From assembly GCF_015207875.1 (NCBI RefSeq), contig NZ_JADEVZ010000003.1, forward strand, positions 112,811 to 176,810: a stretch of 64,000 nt of DNA. Reading direction: 5' to 3'. The stretch is from Dolichospermum sp. LEGE 00240. Lineage in GTDB: Bacteria > Cyanobacteriota > Cyanobacteriia > Cyanobacteriales > Nostocaceae. Positions 1 through 7,894 of this stretch are shown here, one piece after another. The notes under the pieces are model-generated. The model made no database searches, was not told where the DNA came from, and saw only the letters and a list, made by a program, of their open reading frames with translations. Positions within the stretch are counted from its first letter, which is position 1, and each line of letters starts with the position of its first letter. Position numbers and translations under genes: made by a program.

Positions 1-1137
1 TGTCAAACCCTTATTGACAATATCCCGCATTCTTTGTGTACCCGCTTCTGGGGCAAAGGTTAACCCACCTTGGCGCGTACCTCCCAGGATATTGGCAATA
101 TTTTCATCAAACCTATCTACTCTCTGACTCGGTAAGGTGAGAGAAATATTGTCATTTTTTAAGCGATTTTTAATTTCCATCCCCACCGCTGGTAGGGCTA
201 AATAATCAGAACAACTCAAAGACAGGAGGGAGAACTCATTGTAACCAGTTTCCCCCATTCCCTTTTCTATAGCTTCTACCACTTTTTCCGGTTCGACATC
301 CCTCGCTGGTCTAGTTAGCATTCCTGGTTGACAGAAGCGACAACCGCGAGTACAACCGCGACGAATTTCAATGGTGAGGCGATCATGGACTGTTTCTACA
401 TAAGGAACTAAGCCAATAGAATAGGCAGGAATGGGTGTGGCGACTCTTCTGAGGACTCTTTTGGGTACATCTGGACTCAGGGGATATACAGCCCCACCTT
501 TACCCATTTCATAAAACTGCGGCACATAGACACCAGGAACTTGCGCCAAGTCTAATAATAGTTCTTGACGACTCAAGCCTGATTTTTTCCCTTCTTCTAA
601 AACCAAGCCAATTTCGGGAAGCAGTTCTTCACCATCTCCCAAAACCATGAAATCGAAGAAATCTGTATAGGGTTCGGGGTTAGATGTTGCTGTTTGTCCA
701 CCGGCAAAAATTAGCGGGTAATTTCCCTGTAACCGTTCTTCTCTGGTGACAGGGATTCCCGCTAAATCCAACATTTCTAAAATATTGGTGCATCCTAATT
801 CGTAACTGAGACTAAAGCCTAAAATATCGAAGTCCGTCAACCACCGTTTAGATTCCACAGCAAACAAGGGTGTCTGCGTGGTGCGAAGTTTGGCGGCTAA
901 ATCCGCTCCCGGTAGATAAGCGCGATCGCATAACTGGCGAGGCTGGGCATTCAAAATATTGTATAAGATGATATGCCCTAAATTTGATGCCCCCACCTCA
1001 TACACTTCTGGATAGGTCAAAACCCAGCGGATTGTTGCCCTATCCCAAGGTTTATGGACTGCTAAACGCTCATTACCCAGGTAACGGGCAGGTTTTAAAA
1101 TATCTGACGTTATTAATTGTTCAACTAAAACAGCCAC
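1..1137 (-). CDS. Radical SAM protein, TIGR03960-like (3' end outside window)
   Basis: The reading frame is open from a GTG at 1137 to the window edge, so about 379 codons of the N-terminal part are present. The motif CTRGCRFCQPGM holds the CxxxCxxC cluster of radical SAM enzymes, which binds a 4Fe-4S cluster and cleaves S-adenosylmethionine. It is followed near the edge by TFAPEAGTQRMRDIV, typical of the large B12-binding/radical SAM proteins of family TIGR03960. The N-terminus (ITSDILKPARYLGNE) also fits that family, and the start was chosen because homology begins there. The substrate is not known. The C-terminal part lies beyond the window. Confidence 0.85.
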   Translation of the reverse strand, partial: MAVLVEQLITSDILKPARYLGNERLAVHKPWDRATIRWVLTYPEVYEVGASNLGHIILYNILNAQPRQLCDRAYLPGADLAAKLRTTQTPLFAVESKRWLTDFDILGFSLSYELGCTNILEMLDLAGIPVTREERLQGNYPLIFAGGQTATSNPEPYTDFFDFMVLGDGEELLPEIGLVLEEGKKSGLSRQELLLDLAQVPGVYVPQFYEMGKGGAVYPLSPDVPKRVLRRVATPIPAYSIGLVPYVETVHDRLTIEIRRGCTRGCRFCQPGMLTRPARDVEPEKVVEAIEKGMGETGYNEFSLLSLSCSDYLALPAVGMEIKNRLKNDNISLTLPSQRVDRFDENIANILGGTRQGGLTFAPEAGTQRMRDIVNKGLT

Positions 1138-2216
1138 GTTTTCTAATCTCGAAAATAATGTAGTGTTTTGGAGTCAAAGGTAGAAATAAGCATCTTTGCT
1201 GTGGAGTTTTTTAAAATCAGTTAGTTTCCCGCCGATTCTTTTCCCATCTACCCTGATCTCTAGTCGGGTCGCAGATTGCACTACAACCCGACCGGAGATA
1301 CCTTTACAATAAGTGATATCACTTATGTTCCACTAATCCGTGTTACTACAATTTAGGTTGATCCCACTTTGTTTGCTATCTTCTAGCTACCTTGACACTC
1401 TCCTGCCTAAAGGCAAGGGATTCTTAAGACTTCACAGCCTTAATATCCTGTTTGCACAGGTTCCCAGGCTCACCACGTTTGCCCAGTAGGGCGTAGTGAT
1501 ATCTCCTCAAGGTTGTTTCGGGCGTAGACTTTCCCCCAGTCCAGGGGTAGGTTTCTCAATCTTGTACTGATTAAACTATCCTAACATAACTGAGGCGTAA
1601 ATAGCTGAAGTAGCTTTCATCCCTTGCCTGAACGACGATTAAGTTTTTGAGGCACACTTCGTGTTCACGCAGTGTCCTGTAGGGATATGTTTCTCAACCC
1701 AACCTTGTATCTTAGAGGTATGTTAGAATAAGTTGCATTTGTTAGCATAGAAATATTTTAGTATTATTCGTAATAAATATAAATTTAGGCTTCATCTGAG
1801 CATAAACTTTTTTTCCTGACTTGGCTACAAGTTGGAAGACTCTTTACTCAATCTTTATAGGTTGACTGGGTTTATTTAAAGATTGTCATAAGTCAATGGT
1901 AAAGTGTACTGATATATACATTTTTTTTTAGCAAGTTAAAAAACAATCTACTTATGCCTTCTGAATGCAGATTAATCATCTGTCCCTATAGCAGTTACTC
2001 TTGCTGAAGCTAGGAATGAAGGTGGTTTCAGTAAAACTCCTCTGTATTTGTCCACCTTGACTTTTACCCTTGTCATTGATAAAAACAGAATTAGCGAATA
2101 ACTGGTCTTGATTATTGAGTAGTGATCTAAATCACAGCGTCGAGAGGTATAAATCACCTTTTATACCGAGCATTGTCTTAGATAATGACTAGTAACTGCA
2201 ATTTGGTTTATTTGTT
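1138..2216. other. Long intergenic region
   Basis: About 1.1 kb with no convincing gene. Its first half holds the IS200/IS605 remnant listed separately (1391-1720). The rest is very AT-rich. A 61-codon frame on the minus strand at 1972-2157 has no recognisable features and is not called. A GTA-N8-TAC motif (1906-1919) resembles an NtcA box, but no well-placed -10 box follows it. Confidence 0.6.
1391..1720 (-). mobile_element. tnpB-less IS200/IS605-type remnant with probable omega-RNA scaffold
   Basis: Read on the minus strand, the segment ends in GAATCCCTTGCCTTTAGGCA then GGAGAGTGTCAAG. This is the right-end hairpin seen downstream of tnpB genes in many cyanobacterial IS200/IS605 elements. 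Before it lie the GGGCAAACGTGG and CCTGGGAACCTGTGC blocks, which in such elements form the 3' UTR/omega-RNA scaffold. The other end carries a second hairpin region (near 1655-1690). No tnpB or tnpA frame remains, so this is a non-autonomous relic of about 330 bp. The left boundary is approximate. The omega-RNA reading rests on recognition of these blocks, not on a computed fold. Confidence 0.6.
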
Positions 2217-2414
2217 ATGAAAACTCGATACGTGATTCGTCAGTTGGTAGAAAAAGCCCTGCATATCCGCAAGCTAACGCCAGAAATCGAAAATGAGATT
2301 AACTCAGAATTAACAAAGCTAGGTCATATCTCTGATGTTGACTATGAAGCTTTAGAATTACTAATGGCAGAGATGGATGCTGGCAGAGTACAGTTAGTTC
2401 CTACCTGGGGATAA
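2217..2414 (+). CDS. Small conserved cyanobacterial protein of unknown function
   Basis: A 65-residue soluble, acidic protein with two predicted helical stretches (MKTRYVIRQLVEKALHIRK, then DVDYEALELLMAEMDAG). It looks like short hypothetical proteins known only from cyanobacteria, but no function can be given. The ATG follows an AT-rich leader without a strong Shine-Dalgarno sequence. The next gene is convergent and starts its 3' end 58 bp away. Confidence 0.6.
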   Translation: MKTRYVIRQLVEKALHIRKLTPEIENEINSELTKLGHISDVDYEALELLMAEMDAGRVQLVPTWG

Positions 2415-2472
2415 TACTCGTGCTGGAAGGTATTAACGCTGCGTCTTAACATCCTATTGTTGCTAGTATTAC

Positions 2473-2847
2473 CTATGCAATTAAGTCTCTTGATGTTTCT
2501 TGTCCTTGTTGATATGCTTGCCACAGTTGATGAATAAATAAATTAAATTGTTGTTTAGCTACTAAATCAGGCTCAAATTTTAGTTCTTTAGGAAAAAGTT
2601 GCCCTAAAAAGGCAATAACTTCTGTATCTAAAGCCGGTCTAAACAAATCTAGTGGCCAGAACAAATCTGATACACCTTGTAAATCAATTATAAGTGGTAA
2701 TTCTGAGTTAGAGTTCACAAGCAGTAAAGGACGCACCCAGCACAATTGTCGGGAAACGACGATTTCAATGACTTCTGCATAAAGATGCTGATGGCTATAA
2801 TCCAAGGATACAATTTGTCCCGGTTGAAATTTTGGGCTGATATCCAT
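2473..2847 (-). CDS. Conserved hypothetical cyanobacterial protein
   Basis: A 124-residue soluble protein. The N-terminal half (FQPGQIVSLDYSHQHLYAEV) reads like a small beta-barrel of the SH3 type, followed by a CWVRPLLL stretch and a C-terminal helical part rich in Gln and Phe (KQQFNLFIHQLWQAYQQGQE). I do not recognise a named family; the domain reading is an inference. It starts two bases after the stop of the small frame at 2850-3050, so the two may be co-translated. Confidence 0.55.
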   Translation of the reverse strand: MDISPKFQPGQIVSLDYSHQHLYAEVIEIVVSRQLCWVRPLLLVNSNSELPLIIDLQGVSDLFWPLDLFRPALDTEVIAFLGQLFPKELKFEPDLVAKQQFNLFIHQLWQAYQQGQETSRDLIA

Positions 2848-2849
2848 AA

Positions 2850-3050
2850 CTATCTAGAGTAACTTCTGTGTGGCAGTTTCCTTAATTTTAATAATTCCCG
2901 TTGCCAGTGATGAGATAGAAAATAAGGGAAAATTTTTCTGTCCCAATTATTAATGTCAATTTCTTGTGTTTGTGCTATGATGTTATAGGAAAAACTTCTC
3001 AGTAACGCCAAAGGTATTTTAAGATGGAAATACGGCAATGCAGAAGTCAA
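2850..3050 (-). CDS. Possible small protein upstream of and adjacent to the 2473-2847 gene
   Basis: A 66-codon frame, basic toward its C-terminus (HWQRELLKLRKLPHRSYSR). Its TAG stop lies two bases before the ATG of the next gene on the same strand, which is the main reason to list it. No family is recognised and there is no strong ribosome-binding site. It could equally be the leader of the downstream gene. Confidence 0.3.
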   Translation of the reverse strand: MTSALPYFHLKIPLALLRSFSYNIIAQTQEIDINNWDRKIFPYFLSHHWQRELLKLRKLPHRSYSR

Positions 3051-3116
3051 TAACTGTTAGGCAAATGCTGAACAGGATCATATTGTAGTAAATCAACGAT
3101 AAAAGAGCAAAGAACC

Positions 3117-3398
3117 GTGTCAGTCGAAACCATTGAGAAGCGTTCTACATCCCGCAAGCTTGCGCCTCAGTATCGCGTCTTGCTCCATAATGATGATTAT
3201 AATCCGATGGAGTATGTTGTACAAGTGCTAATGACTACTGTTAATAGCATTACCCAACCGCAAGCTGTTAGTATTATGATGGAAGCTCACCATAATGGGT
3301 TAGCTTTGGTTATTACTTGCGCCCAAGAACACGCTGAGTTCTATTGTGAAACCCTCAATAATCATGGTTTAAGTAGTACGATTGAACCAGAAGAATAG
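3117..3398 (+). CDS. clpS: ATP-dependent Clp protease adaptor ClpS
   Basis: A 93-residue protein of the usual ClpS size. ClpS binds the N-domain of the Clp ATPase and delivers substrates bearing N-degrons. The substrate-pocket signature HNDDYNPMEY is at residues 24-33, followed by helix VVQVLMTTV and the AHHNGLA segment that lines the pocket. The start codon is GTG (3117). The first 15 residues form the variable N-terminal extension that contacts the ATPase. Cyanobacteria often have two ClpS paralogues; I cannot tell which this is. It is monocistronic and followed by a heptamer repeat and an inverted-repeat element. Confidence 0.95.
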   Translation: MSVETIEKRSTSRKLAPQYRVLLHNDDYNPMEYVVQVLMTTVNSITQPQAVSIMMEAHHNGLALVITCAQEHAEFYCETLNNHGLSSTIEPEE

Positions 3399-3404
3399 TT
3401 GTTA

Positions 3405-3426
3405 TTCATTGGTCATTGGTCATTGG
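3405..3426. repeat. Short heptamer tandem repeat (ATTGGTC)n
   Basis: Three successive 7-bp units of type ATTGGTC directly after the clpS stop codon. It is one of many 7-bp-unit short tandem repeats in this window. Confidence 0.8.
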
Positions 3427-3472
3427 CAGAAATATATAATTAGGACTAATGATGATTGACTAAACTCTATTA

Positions 3473-3594
3473 GGACTTACGCAAGTGTCACACCAAAAAT
3501 CTGTTGTAGGGTGCGTCAGACTGCATAAATCCTGCAAATAAACAGATTGTTGATGTCTGACGCACCCTACCAATGTGCCAGTTGCGTAAGTCCT
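3473..3594. mobile_element. Palindromic miniature element with AGGACTTACGCAA termini
   Basis: The 13-bp end AGGACTTACGCAA (3473-3485) is repeated as a perfect inverse complement at 3582-3594. A second inverted pair, GTAGGGTGCGTCAGA and TCTGACGCACCCTAC, lies inside. The 122-bp unit has no coding capacity. Such ends are typical of cyanobacterial MITEs. It lies a few bases before the start codon of the CPBP gene, so any promoter for that gene must lie in or beyond it. Confidence 0.8.
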
Positions 3595-3601
3595 GTCTAT
3601 A

Positions 3602-4447
3602 ATGAAAATTAATTTAGCCCAAATTGCCCAAAGTCCCGCCCCTATCAGGGTGGGCTGTTTTATCTTGTGTTTATTACTGTTATGGCTACCCCTGGCTTTA
3701 CCAATTTATTTGCTAGTGGAAGATACTAATTTAGAAAGTATTTTGACTCTGGTTATATTATATGTAGAGTTTATTTTTCTGCTCAATATTTGGGGTAATC
3801 GAGTTTATCAACAACCAAAAATATTCAGCTATTATGGGTTAGAATTTACGCGCCTGAATGGAGTAAATGTGTTGCAGGGGTTGGCTATTGGACTAACTAG
3901 TGTTTTAGTTTTATTTGGTTTGGAAAGTGTGCTAGGTTGGTTGGTATGGCAGCAACCACAAGTGTTTTTGGGAAGAATAATTTTAGAAGGTTTATTAGTT
4001 AGTTTGGGTGTGGGTTTTGCAGAAGAATTATTATTTCGGGGTTGGTTATTGGATGAGTTACAACGAGACTACAAATTAAATATTGCTATGAGGATAAATG
4101 CAATTTTATTTGCTGTATCCCATTTTATTAAACCTTTGGAGGCAATTATTCATACTTTACCCCAGTTTCCGGCTTTGGTGTTGTTGGGGTTAACGCAGGT
4201 ATGGGGAAAACGTTGGCGACGGGGACGTTTAGGCTTACCCATTGGTTTGCATGGTGGGTTGGTTTGGGGTTATTACATCATTAATGTGGGACAATTGACA
4301 AAATATTCGGGACAAGTTCCTGACTGGGTGACTGGTGTGAATAATAATCCTTTACAGGGGGTTATGGGGGTATTATTTATGGGTGGGTTGGCTTGGTGGA
4401 TAGGTGGTCAGCAGGTGACAGGGAACGGAGAACAGGGAAGAGTATAG
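3602..4447 (+). CDS. CPBP-family (CAAX-like) intramembrane glutamic protease
   Basis: A 281-residue, very hydrophobic protein with about six to eight membrane segments. The three ABI/CPBP motifs are intact: EELLFRG (residues 141-147), a FAVSHF stretch with His174, and HGGLVWG with His217. These form the catalytic site of intramembrane proteases of this family. The substrate is unknown; in cyanobacteria these proteins are widespread but mostly uncharacterised. The last residues (QQVTGNGEQGR) are encoded by a repeat-like GGTGACAGGGAACGGAGAA tract, so the tail probably arose by repeat invasion of the 3' end. Confidence 0.88.
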   Translation: MKINLAQIAQSPAPIRVGCFILCLLLLWLPLALPIYLLVEDTNLESILTLVILYVEFIFLLNIWGNRVYQQPKIFSYYGLEFTRLNGVNVLQGLAIGLTSVLVLFGLESVLGWLVWQQPQVFLGRIILEGLLVSLGVGFAEELLFRGWLLDELQRDYKLNIAMRINAILFAVSHFIKPLEAIIHTLPQFPALVLLGLTQVWGKRWRRGRLGLPIGLHGGLVWGYYIINVGQLTKYSGQVPDWVTGVNNNPLQGVMGVLFMGGLAWWIGGQQVTGNGEQGRV

Positions 4448-4695
4448 AATTTGGAGATTGACATTCCCCAAATGTAAATGAATCAAAGGTTTGAGGTTGA
4501 TAAAAAGGAAAATAGGATTAATCTTTAACTCCCTTGGTGGTGCAGAAAACCCCTGAAACACCTATAAATAAAGGATTATACCCGAAACAATGGATTTGGG
4601 ATTTCTCAAGACATCGAACGAGGTCATTGGGTTTCAGCTTCTATTTTAACCCTTCAGGCTTTTCATTGTGAAACTCAAAAAAGTTTTCTGCACCA

Positions 4696-5952
4696 CTACG
4701 CTTTAACTCCTGACAAAAAATAACCAATTAAATACAAAGAACCACATAAAACAACTTGAGTATCTGTGTTTATAAAAGCAGTATCTAAAGCTGAAAATAC
4801 ATCTGAATAGGAATTACAAAAGTTCAAATCTGGGCAAATTGATGTTGCTAACTCAGTTAATTCTACCAAATCTGCTGAATTGCTATCGGGTACTGGCACT
4901 AAATATAATTTATCTCCTGGTTTGAGAAGTTCCTGAAAGATATCACCATGATCTTTAGTCGCCAGCATTCCCATTACCCAAGTGATATTTTTGGTATTGA
5001 GACTATCTACATAATCTCGCAAAACTTTTGCTGAGGCTGGGTTGTGTGCGCCGTCAATGAGGAGTTTATGACTTTTCCAAGTTGTCCATTGCATTCTCCC
5101 TGGCCACTTGGTTTTAGCCATACCATTAATCATAGCTTCCTCGGAAATTTGCCAATTTTGTTTTTGCAAAATTTCTAAAGCTGCTAATGCTAAAGCTGAA
5201 TTATGTAATTGAATTTGTCCTTGTAATGGTAAAGGATATTTGATTGTTTCTGGACTGGCTATTTTTTGATATTCTGCCCAATTTTGATTAATTTGATCAG
5301 ATGGTTGTGGGGTAAAAATCGGGCATTGTAATTCTATACTACGGGATTTTACCACATTTTCCGCATCTGCTGGTAATGAACCCACCACCACCGGACATCC
5401 TGGTTTGATAATTCCGGCTTTTTCTCTGGCAATATGGGCTACAGTTGGTCCAAGTTGCTGCCAATGTTCTCGACTTATAGAAGTAATGACTGTTACTAAA
5501 GGATGATCACAAACATTTGTGGCATCTAAACGCCCGCCTAATCCTACTTCAATCACTGCAATATCAACTTGTTGCTGGGCAAAATATAACCAAGCCGCAG
5601 CGGTAATGACTTCAAATTGAGTGGGTGATTCTTCGTCTGGATTAATAGCGGCTTGAACTTGGAGTATTAGTTCACACAGATTATCACTATCAATTGGCTG
5701 TTCATTAATACAGATTCTTTCTGTCCAATCTATTAAATGGGGGGATGTGTAGCGTCCGGTTTTATAACCAGCCTCAGTAAGTACCGCAGACAGGTAAGCA
5801 CAAACAGAACCTTTACCGTTAGTTCCAGCTACATGAATAATTGGCACTTGGTGATGGGGATTTCCCAAGGTTGCCAGTAATTTGACAATTCGAGACAATC
5901 CCAAATTCACACCAAAGTGCTGAAAGGGTTGGAGTAGGGAATTTACGTTCAT
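4696..5952 (-). CDS. folC: Folylpolyglutamate synthase / dihydrofolate synthase
   Basis: A 418-residue protein of the Mur ligase superfamily. The ATP-binding P-loop GTNGKGS is at residues 43-49, with the omega-loop and VIEVGLGGRLDATNV motif following, and a C-terminal domain with LLIDGAHNPAS. FolC adds L-glutamate to dihydropteroate and to folates. Length is normal for the family. The gene stands alone; its upstream region holds heptamer repeats and psbY, transcribed in the same direction about 120 bp away. Confidence 0.95.
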   Translation of the reverse strand: MNVNSLLQPFQHFGVNLGLSRIVKLLATLGNPHHQVPIIHVAGTNGKGSVCAYLSAVLTEAGYKTGRYTSPHLIDWTERICINEQPIDSDNLCELILQVQAAINPDEESPTQFEVITAAAWLYFAQQQVDIAVIEVGLGGRLDATNVCDHPLVTVITSISREHWQQLGPTVAHIAREKAGIIKPGCPVVVGSLPADAENVVKSRSIELQCPIFTPQPSDQINQNWAEYQKIASPETIKYPLPLQGQIQLHNSALALAALEILQKQNWQISEEAMINGMAKTKWPGRMQWTTWKSHKLLIDGAHNPASAKVLRDYVDSLNTKNITWVMGMLATKDHGDIFQELLKPGDKLYLVPVPDSNSADLVELTELATSICPDLNFCNSYSDVFSALDTAFINTDTQVVLCGSLYLIGYFLSGVKA

Positions 5953-5953
5953 G

Positions 5954-5990
5954 GGTGATTGGTAATTGGTGATTAGTAATTGGTAATTGG
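5954..5990. repeat. Heptamer tandem repeat (TAATTGG)n
   Basis: Five degenerate 7-bp units (TGATTGG, TAATTGG, TGATTAG, TAATTGG, TAATTGG) immediately upstream of the folC start codon. Confidence 0.8.
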
Positions 5991-6023
5991 AATAAACTTC
6001 TTACCTGTCCCCGTGGCGTAGCA

Positions 6024-6068
6024 CCTGTAACCTGTAACCTGTAACCTGTCCCCTGTCCCCTGTCCCCT
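6024..6068. repeat. Heptamer tandem repeat (CCTGTAA)n then (CCTGTCC)n
   Basis: Three CCTGTAA units followed by CCTGTCC-type units, ending five bases from the psbY stop codon. It is the inverse complement of the (GGTTACA)n array on the other side of psbY. Confidence 0.85.
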
Positions 6069-6072
6069 AAAA

Positions 6073-6198
6073 TTACACTTCTTTGCTCAAAAAGTTTTGT
6101 ACTTGTCTAAGGGCAGCAGCACCGATATTGAAAACAGCCCAACCCGCAGCGATCGCTACAGGTGCTAGAACAATTAGTACACGATTATCAAAGTCCAT
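6073..6198 (-). CDS. psbY: Photosystem II protein Y
   Basis: A 41-codon gene read from ATG at 6198 to TAA at 6073. The protein begins [20 protein letters not shown], continues [16 protein letters not shown] and ends LSKEV, which matches cyanobacterial PsbY: one membrane helix with a conserved AVFNIGxAALRQ end. PsbY is a peripheral single-helix subunit of photosystem II located next to cytochrome b559. The gene is flanked on both sides by heptamer arrays in opposite orientation. Confidence 0.92.
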   Translation of the reverse strand: MDFDNRVLIVLAPVAIAAGWAVFNIGAAALRQVQNFLSKEV

Positions 6199-6323
6199 AT
6201 CTAGAAATCCTCTCTAAATTCAAAAATCTTAAGTTTTATCAACAGTTCTCAACTTTTATTGTGATCTGAAGTGGGGAATTTTTTCAAGCTTATATGTAAA
6301 GTTTGATTAAAAGTCAGGGAAAA

Positions 6324-6571
6324 GGTGACAGGTGACAGATTACAGGTGACAGGTGACAGGTTACAGGTTACAGGTTACAGGTTACAGGGAGCAGGTTGCA
6401 GGTTACAGGTTACAGGTTACAGGTTACAGGTTACAGGTTACAGGTGACAGGTTATAGGTTATAGGTTACAGGTTACAGGTTGCAGGTTACAGGTTACAGG
6501 TTGCAGGTTGCAGGTTACAGGTTACAGGTTACAGGTTACAGGTTACAGGGAGCAGGTTACAGGGAGCAGGT
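6324..6571. repeat. Long heptamer array (GGTTACA)n
   Basis: About 248 bp of 7-bp units, mostly GGTTACA with variants GGTGACA, GGTTGCA, GGTTATA and GGGAGCA. The variants occur in blocks, suggesting growth by slippage or unequal exchange. It lies upstream of psbY, with the psbY start about 125 bp away. Confidence 0.95.
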
Positions 6572-6583
6572 AAGAAGTTTATT

Positions 6584-6639
6584 CCAATTACCAATTACCA
6601 ATTACCAATTACCAATTACCAATTACCAATTACCAATTA
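6584..6639. repeat. Eight perfect CCAATTA heptamers overlapping a gene end
   Basis: Exactly eight perfect 7-bp units (56 bp). The last units overlap the 3' end of the carbonic anhydrase-like gene: its final Trp codon and TAA stop are read from the repeat. Confidence 0.95.
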
Positions 6640-7133
6640 GCAGCATGAAGAAGGGCTAATTGGTGGTATTTTTCGGCGTGTTCGATGAGTTCGGTGATTT
6701 CGGTGTCTGAGAGTTGACGGACTACCTTACCGGGAACACCCATGACTAGAGAACCGGGGGGAACGTTTTTTGTGACTACTGCACCTGCGCCGATAATGCT
6801 ACCTGTGCCGACTCTGACGCCATTTAAGACGATTGCCCCAATACCAATTAAACAACCACGCTCAATGTGAGCAGAATGTACCACAGCGCGATGACCGACA
6901 GTGACGTGATCTTCTAAGATTGTGGGGACACCAGGATCACCATGAAGAATGGCCCCGTCTTGAATATTTGTACATTCGCCAATTTTAATTCGTTCTACAT
7001 CACCTCTAACCACAGAGCCATACCAAATGCTGGCCTTGGCTGCTATGGTGACAGAACCAATAATAGTGGCGTTTGCTGCCACAAAAGCAGCTTGAGAAAA
7101 TTCTGGAGATTTCCAGCCAGAAGAGATAGACAC
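6630..7133 (-). CDS. Gamma-carbonic anhydrase-like hexapeptide-repeat protein
   Basis: A left-handed beta-helix protein built of hexapeptide repeats (IIGSVTIAAKASIWYGSVV and following), with a C-terminal helix. The three zinc-binding histidines of the gamma-carbonic anhydrase fold are visible: one in ILHGDPG and a pair spaced GHRAVVH. It resembles the CcmM N-terminal domain and the YrdA/PaaY type of protein, but whether it hydrates CO2 cannot be told. I chose the GTG at 7133, since VSISSGWKSPEFSQAAF matches family N-termini; a TTG at 7178 would add 15 unlikely residues. The C-terminus ends inside a heptamer array. Confidence 0.85.
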   Translation of the reverse strand: MSISSGWKSPEFSQAAFVAANATIIGSVTIAAKASIWYGSVVRGDVERIKIGECTNIQDGAILHGDPGVPTILEDHVTVGHRAVVHSAHIERGCLIGIGAIVLNGVRVGTGSIIGAGAVVTKNVPPGSLVMGVPGKVVRQLSDTEITELIEHAEKYHQLALLHAANW

Positions 7134-7163
7134 GATAGAATATGGATATGGTACCCAGGAACA

Positions 7164-7376
7164 CTGGAGGAACTCCAACCTTTAGGGCTGGCGGCAAAAC
7201 CAGAATATCACGACGTTGACCTTCTATCGTTAGGCGGTTGTGAAACTTGTTCTCAAGCACTATCTTCATTTTATGTAGCATTGAGCAAGTTATTTAAAGT
7301 AGTGGAACAGGAGTGTAAAGTTAAACCTACTGGTGCTGGCAAAAAACACAATATTATGTTTATACGCACTTCATGA
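7164..7376 (+). CDS. Small conserved-looking protein coupled to the TIGR02652-type gene
   Basis: About 70 codons ending in a TGA that overlaps the ATG of the next gene (ATGA at 7373-7376), an arrangement typical of translational coupling. The protein part EELQPLGLAAKPEYHDVDLL, then LGGCETCSQALSSFYVALSK, looks like real coding sequence with a CxxC pair. The start is uncertain: no ATG, GTG or TTG lies in frame near the beginning of this similarity, and 7164 is a CTG used only as a marker. An ATG at 7142 is in another frame, so a frameshift is possible. No function is known. Confidence 0.42.
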   Translation: MEELQPLGLAAKPEYHDVDLLSLGGCETCSQALSSFYVALSKLFKVVEQECKVKPTGAGKKHNIMFIRTS

Positions 7377-7888
7377 TAAATCCAGGCTTTCAGTACCCGA
7401 TATTTGGCCCTGAAATACAGTGTCCTCACTGTCGCCAAACTATTTCGGCCTTGACATTGACGGATACTTATTTGTGTCCTCGTCATGGCGCATTTGAAGC
7501 TGAACCCAAAACGGAGGAATTGGTTCATTTACAGTCTGGTCGTCATTGGCGCAGATGGGATGGAGAATGGTATCGTCAACATACCCATCCTGATGGGATT
7601 CGGTTTGAAATTCATGAAGCTTTGGACAAGCTTTATACTCAGGGTTATCGGGCTACGAGGATTATTGTTGCTAACCGTTATCAGGAGTTGATGAGTGGCT
7701 ATTTAGAAAGGAGTACACCTTGGCGTGCTGGACAAGGGGAAGTTGCTACAGGGGCGCGATTATATGGCTTACCTGTGGAGTTTAGTCCCGATTCCACTGC
7801 CGAACCTTGCTGGGAAGTAATTAACTTTGATTTGGATAAAGAACCTGGTGTGCCGGTGCGTTATCCATATTTTCGGTTGTTTGAGTAG
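7373..7888 (+). CDS. TIGR02652-type cyanobacterial zinc-finger-like protein
   Basis: A 171-residue soluble protein starting MINPGFQYPIFGPEIQCPHC. Two Cys pairs (CPHC near residue 19 and a CPRHGAF segment near 37) suggest a small metal-binding head. The remainder (HLQSGRHWRRWDGEWYRQHT, IRFEIHEALDKLYTQGYRAT) agrees with the cyanobacterial family TIGR02652/DUF2396. Its function is unknown. The start overlaps the stop of the preceding small frame by the ATGA arrangement. Confidence 0.8.
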   Translation: MINPGFQYPIFGPEIQCPHCRQTISALTLTDTYLCPRHGAFEAEPKTEELVHLQSGRHWRRWDGEWYRQHTHPDGIRFEIHEALDKLYTQGYRATRIIVANRYQELMSGYLERSTPWRAGQGEVATGARLYGLPVEFSPDSTAEPCWEVINFDLDKEPGVPVRYPYFRLFE

Positions 7889-7894
7889 GTAACA

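Noticed and set aside
1906..1919. GTA-N8-TAC motif resembling an NtcA binding site
   Set aside because: Six fixed bases occur by chance several times in 64 kb of AT-rich DNA, and no -10 box is found at the right distance before a gene.
4373..4561. 62-codon minus-strand frame after the CPBP gene
   Set aside because: Partly antisense to the CPBP gene, no similarity and no start signal.
6324..6571. Regular repeat array resembling a CRISPR at low resolution
   Set aside because: Units are 7 bp and contiguous, with no spacers and no cas genes.
6942..7376. 144-codon plus-strand frame
   Set aside because: Its first half is antisense to the gamma-carbonic anhydrase-like gene and shows no coding character; only the part after about 7160 looks real.
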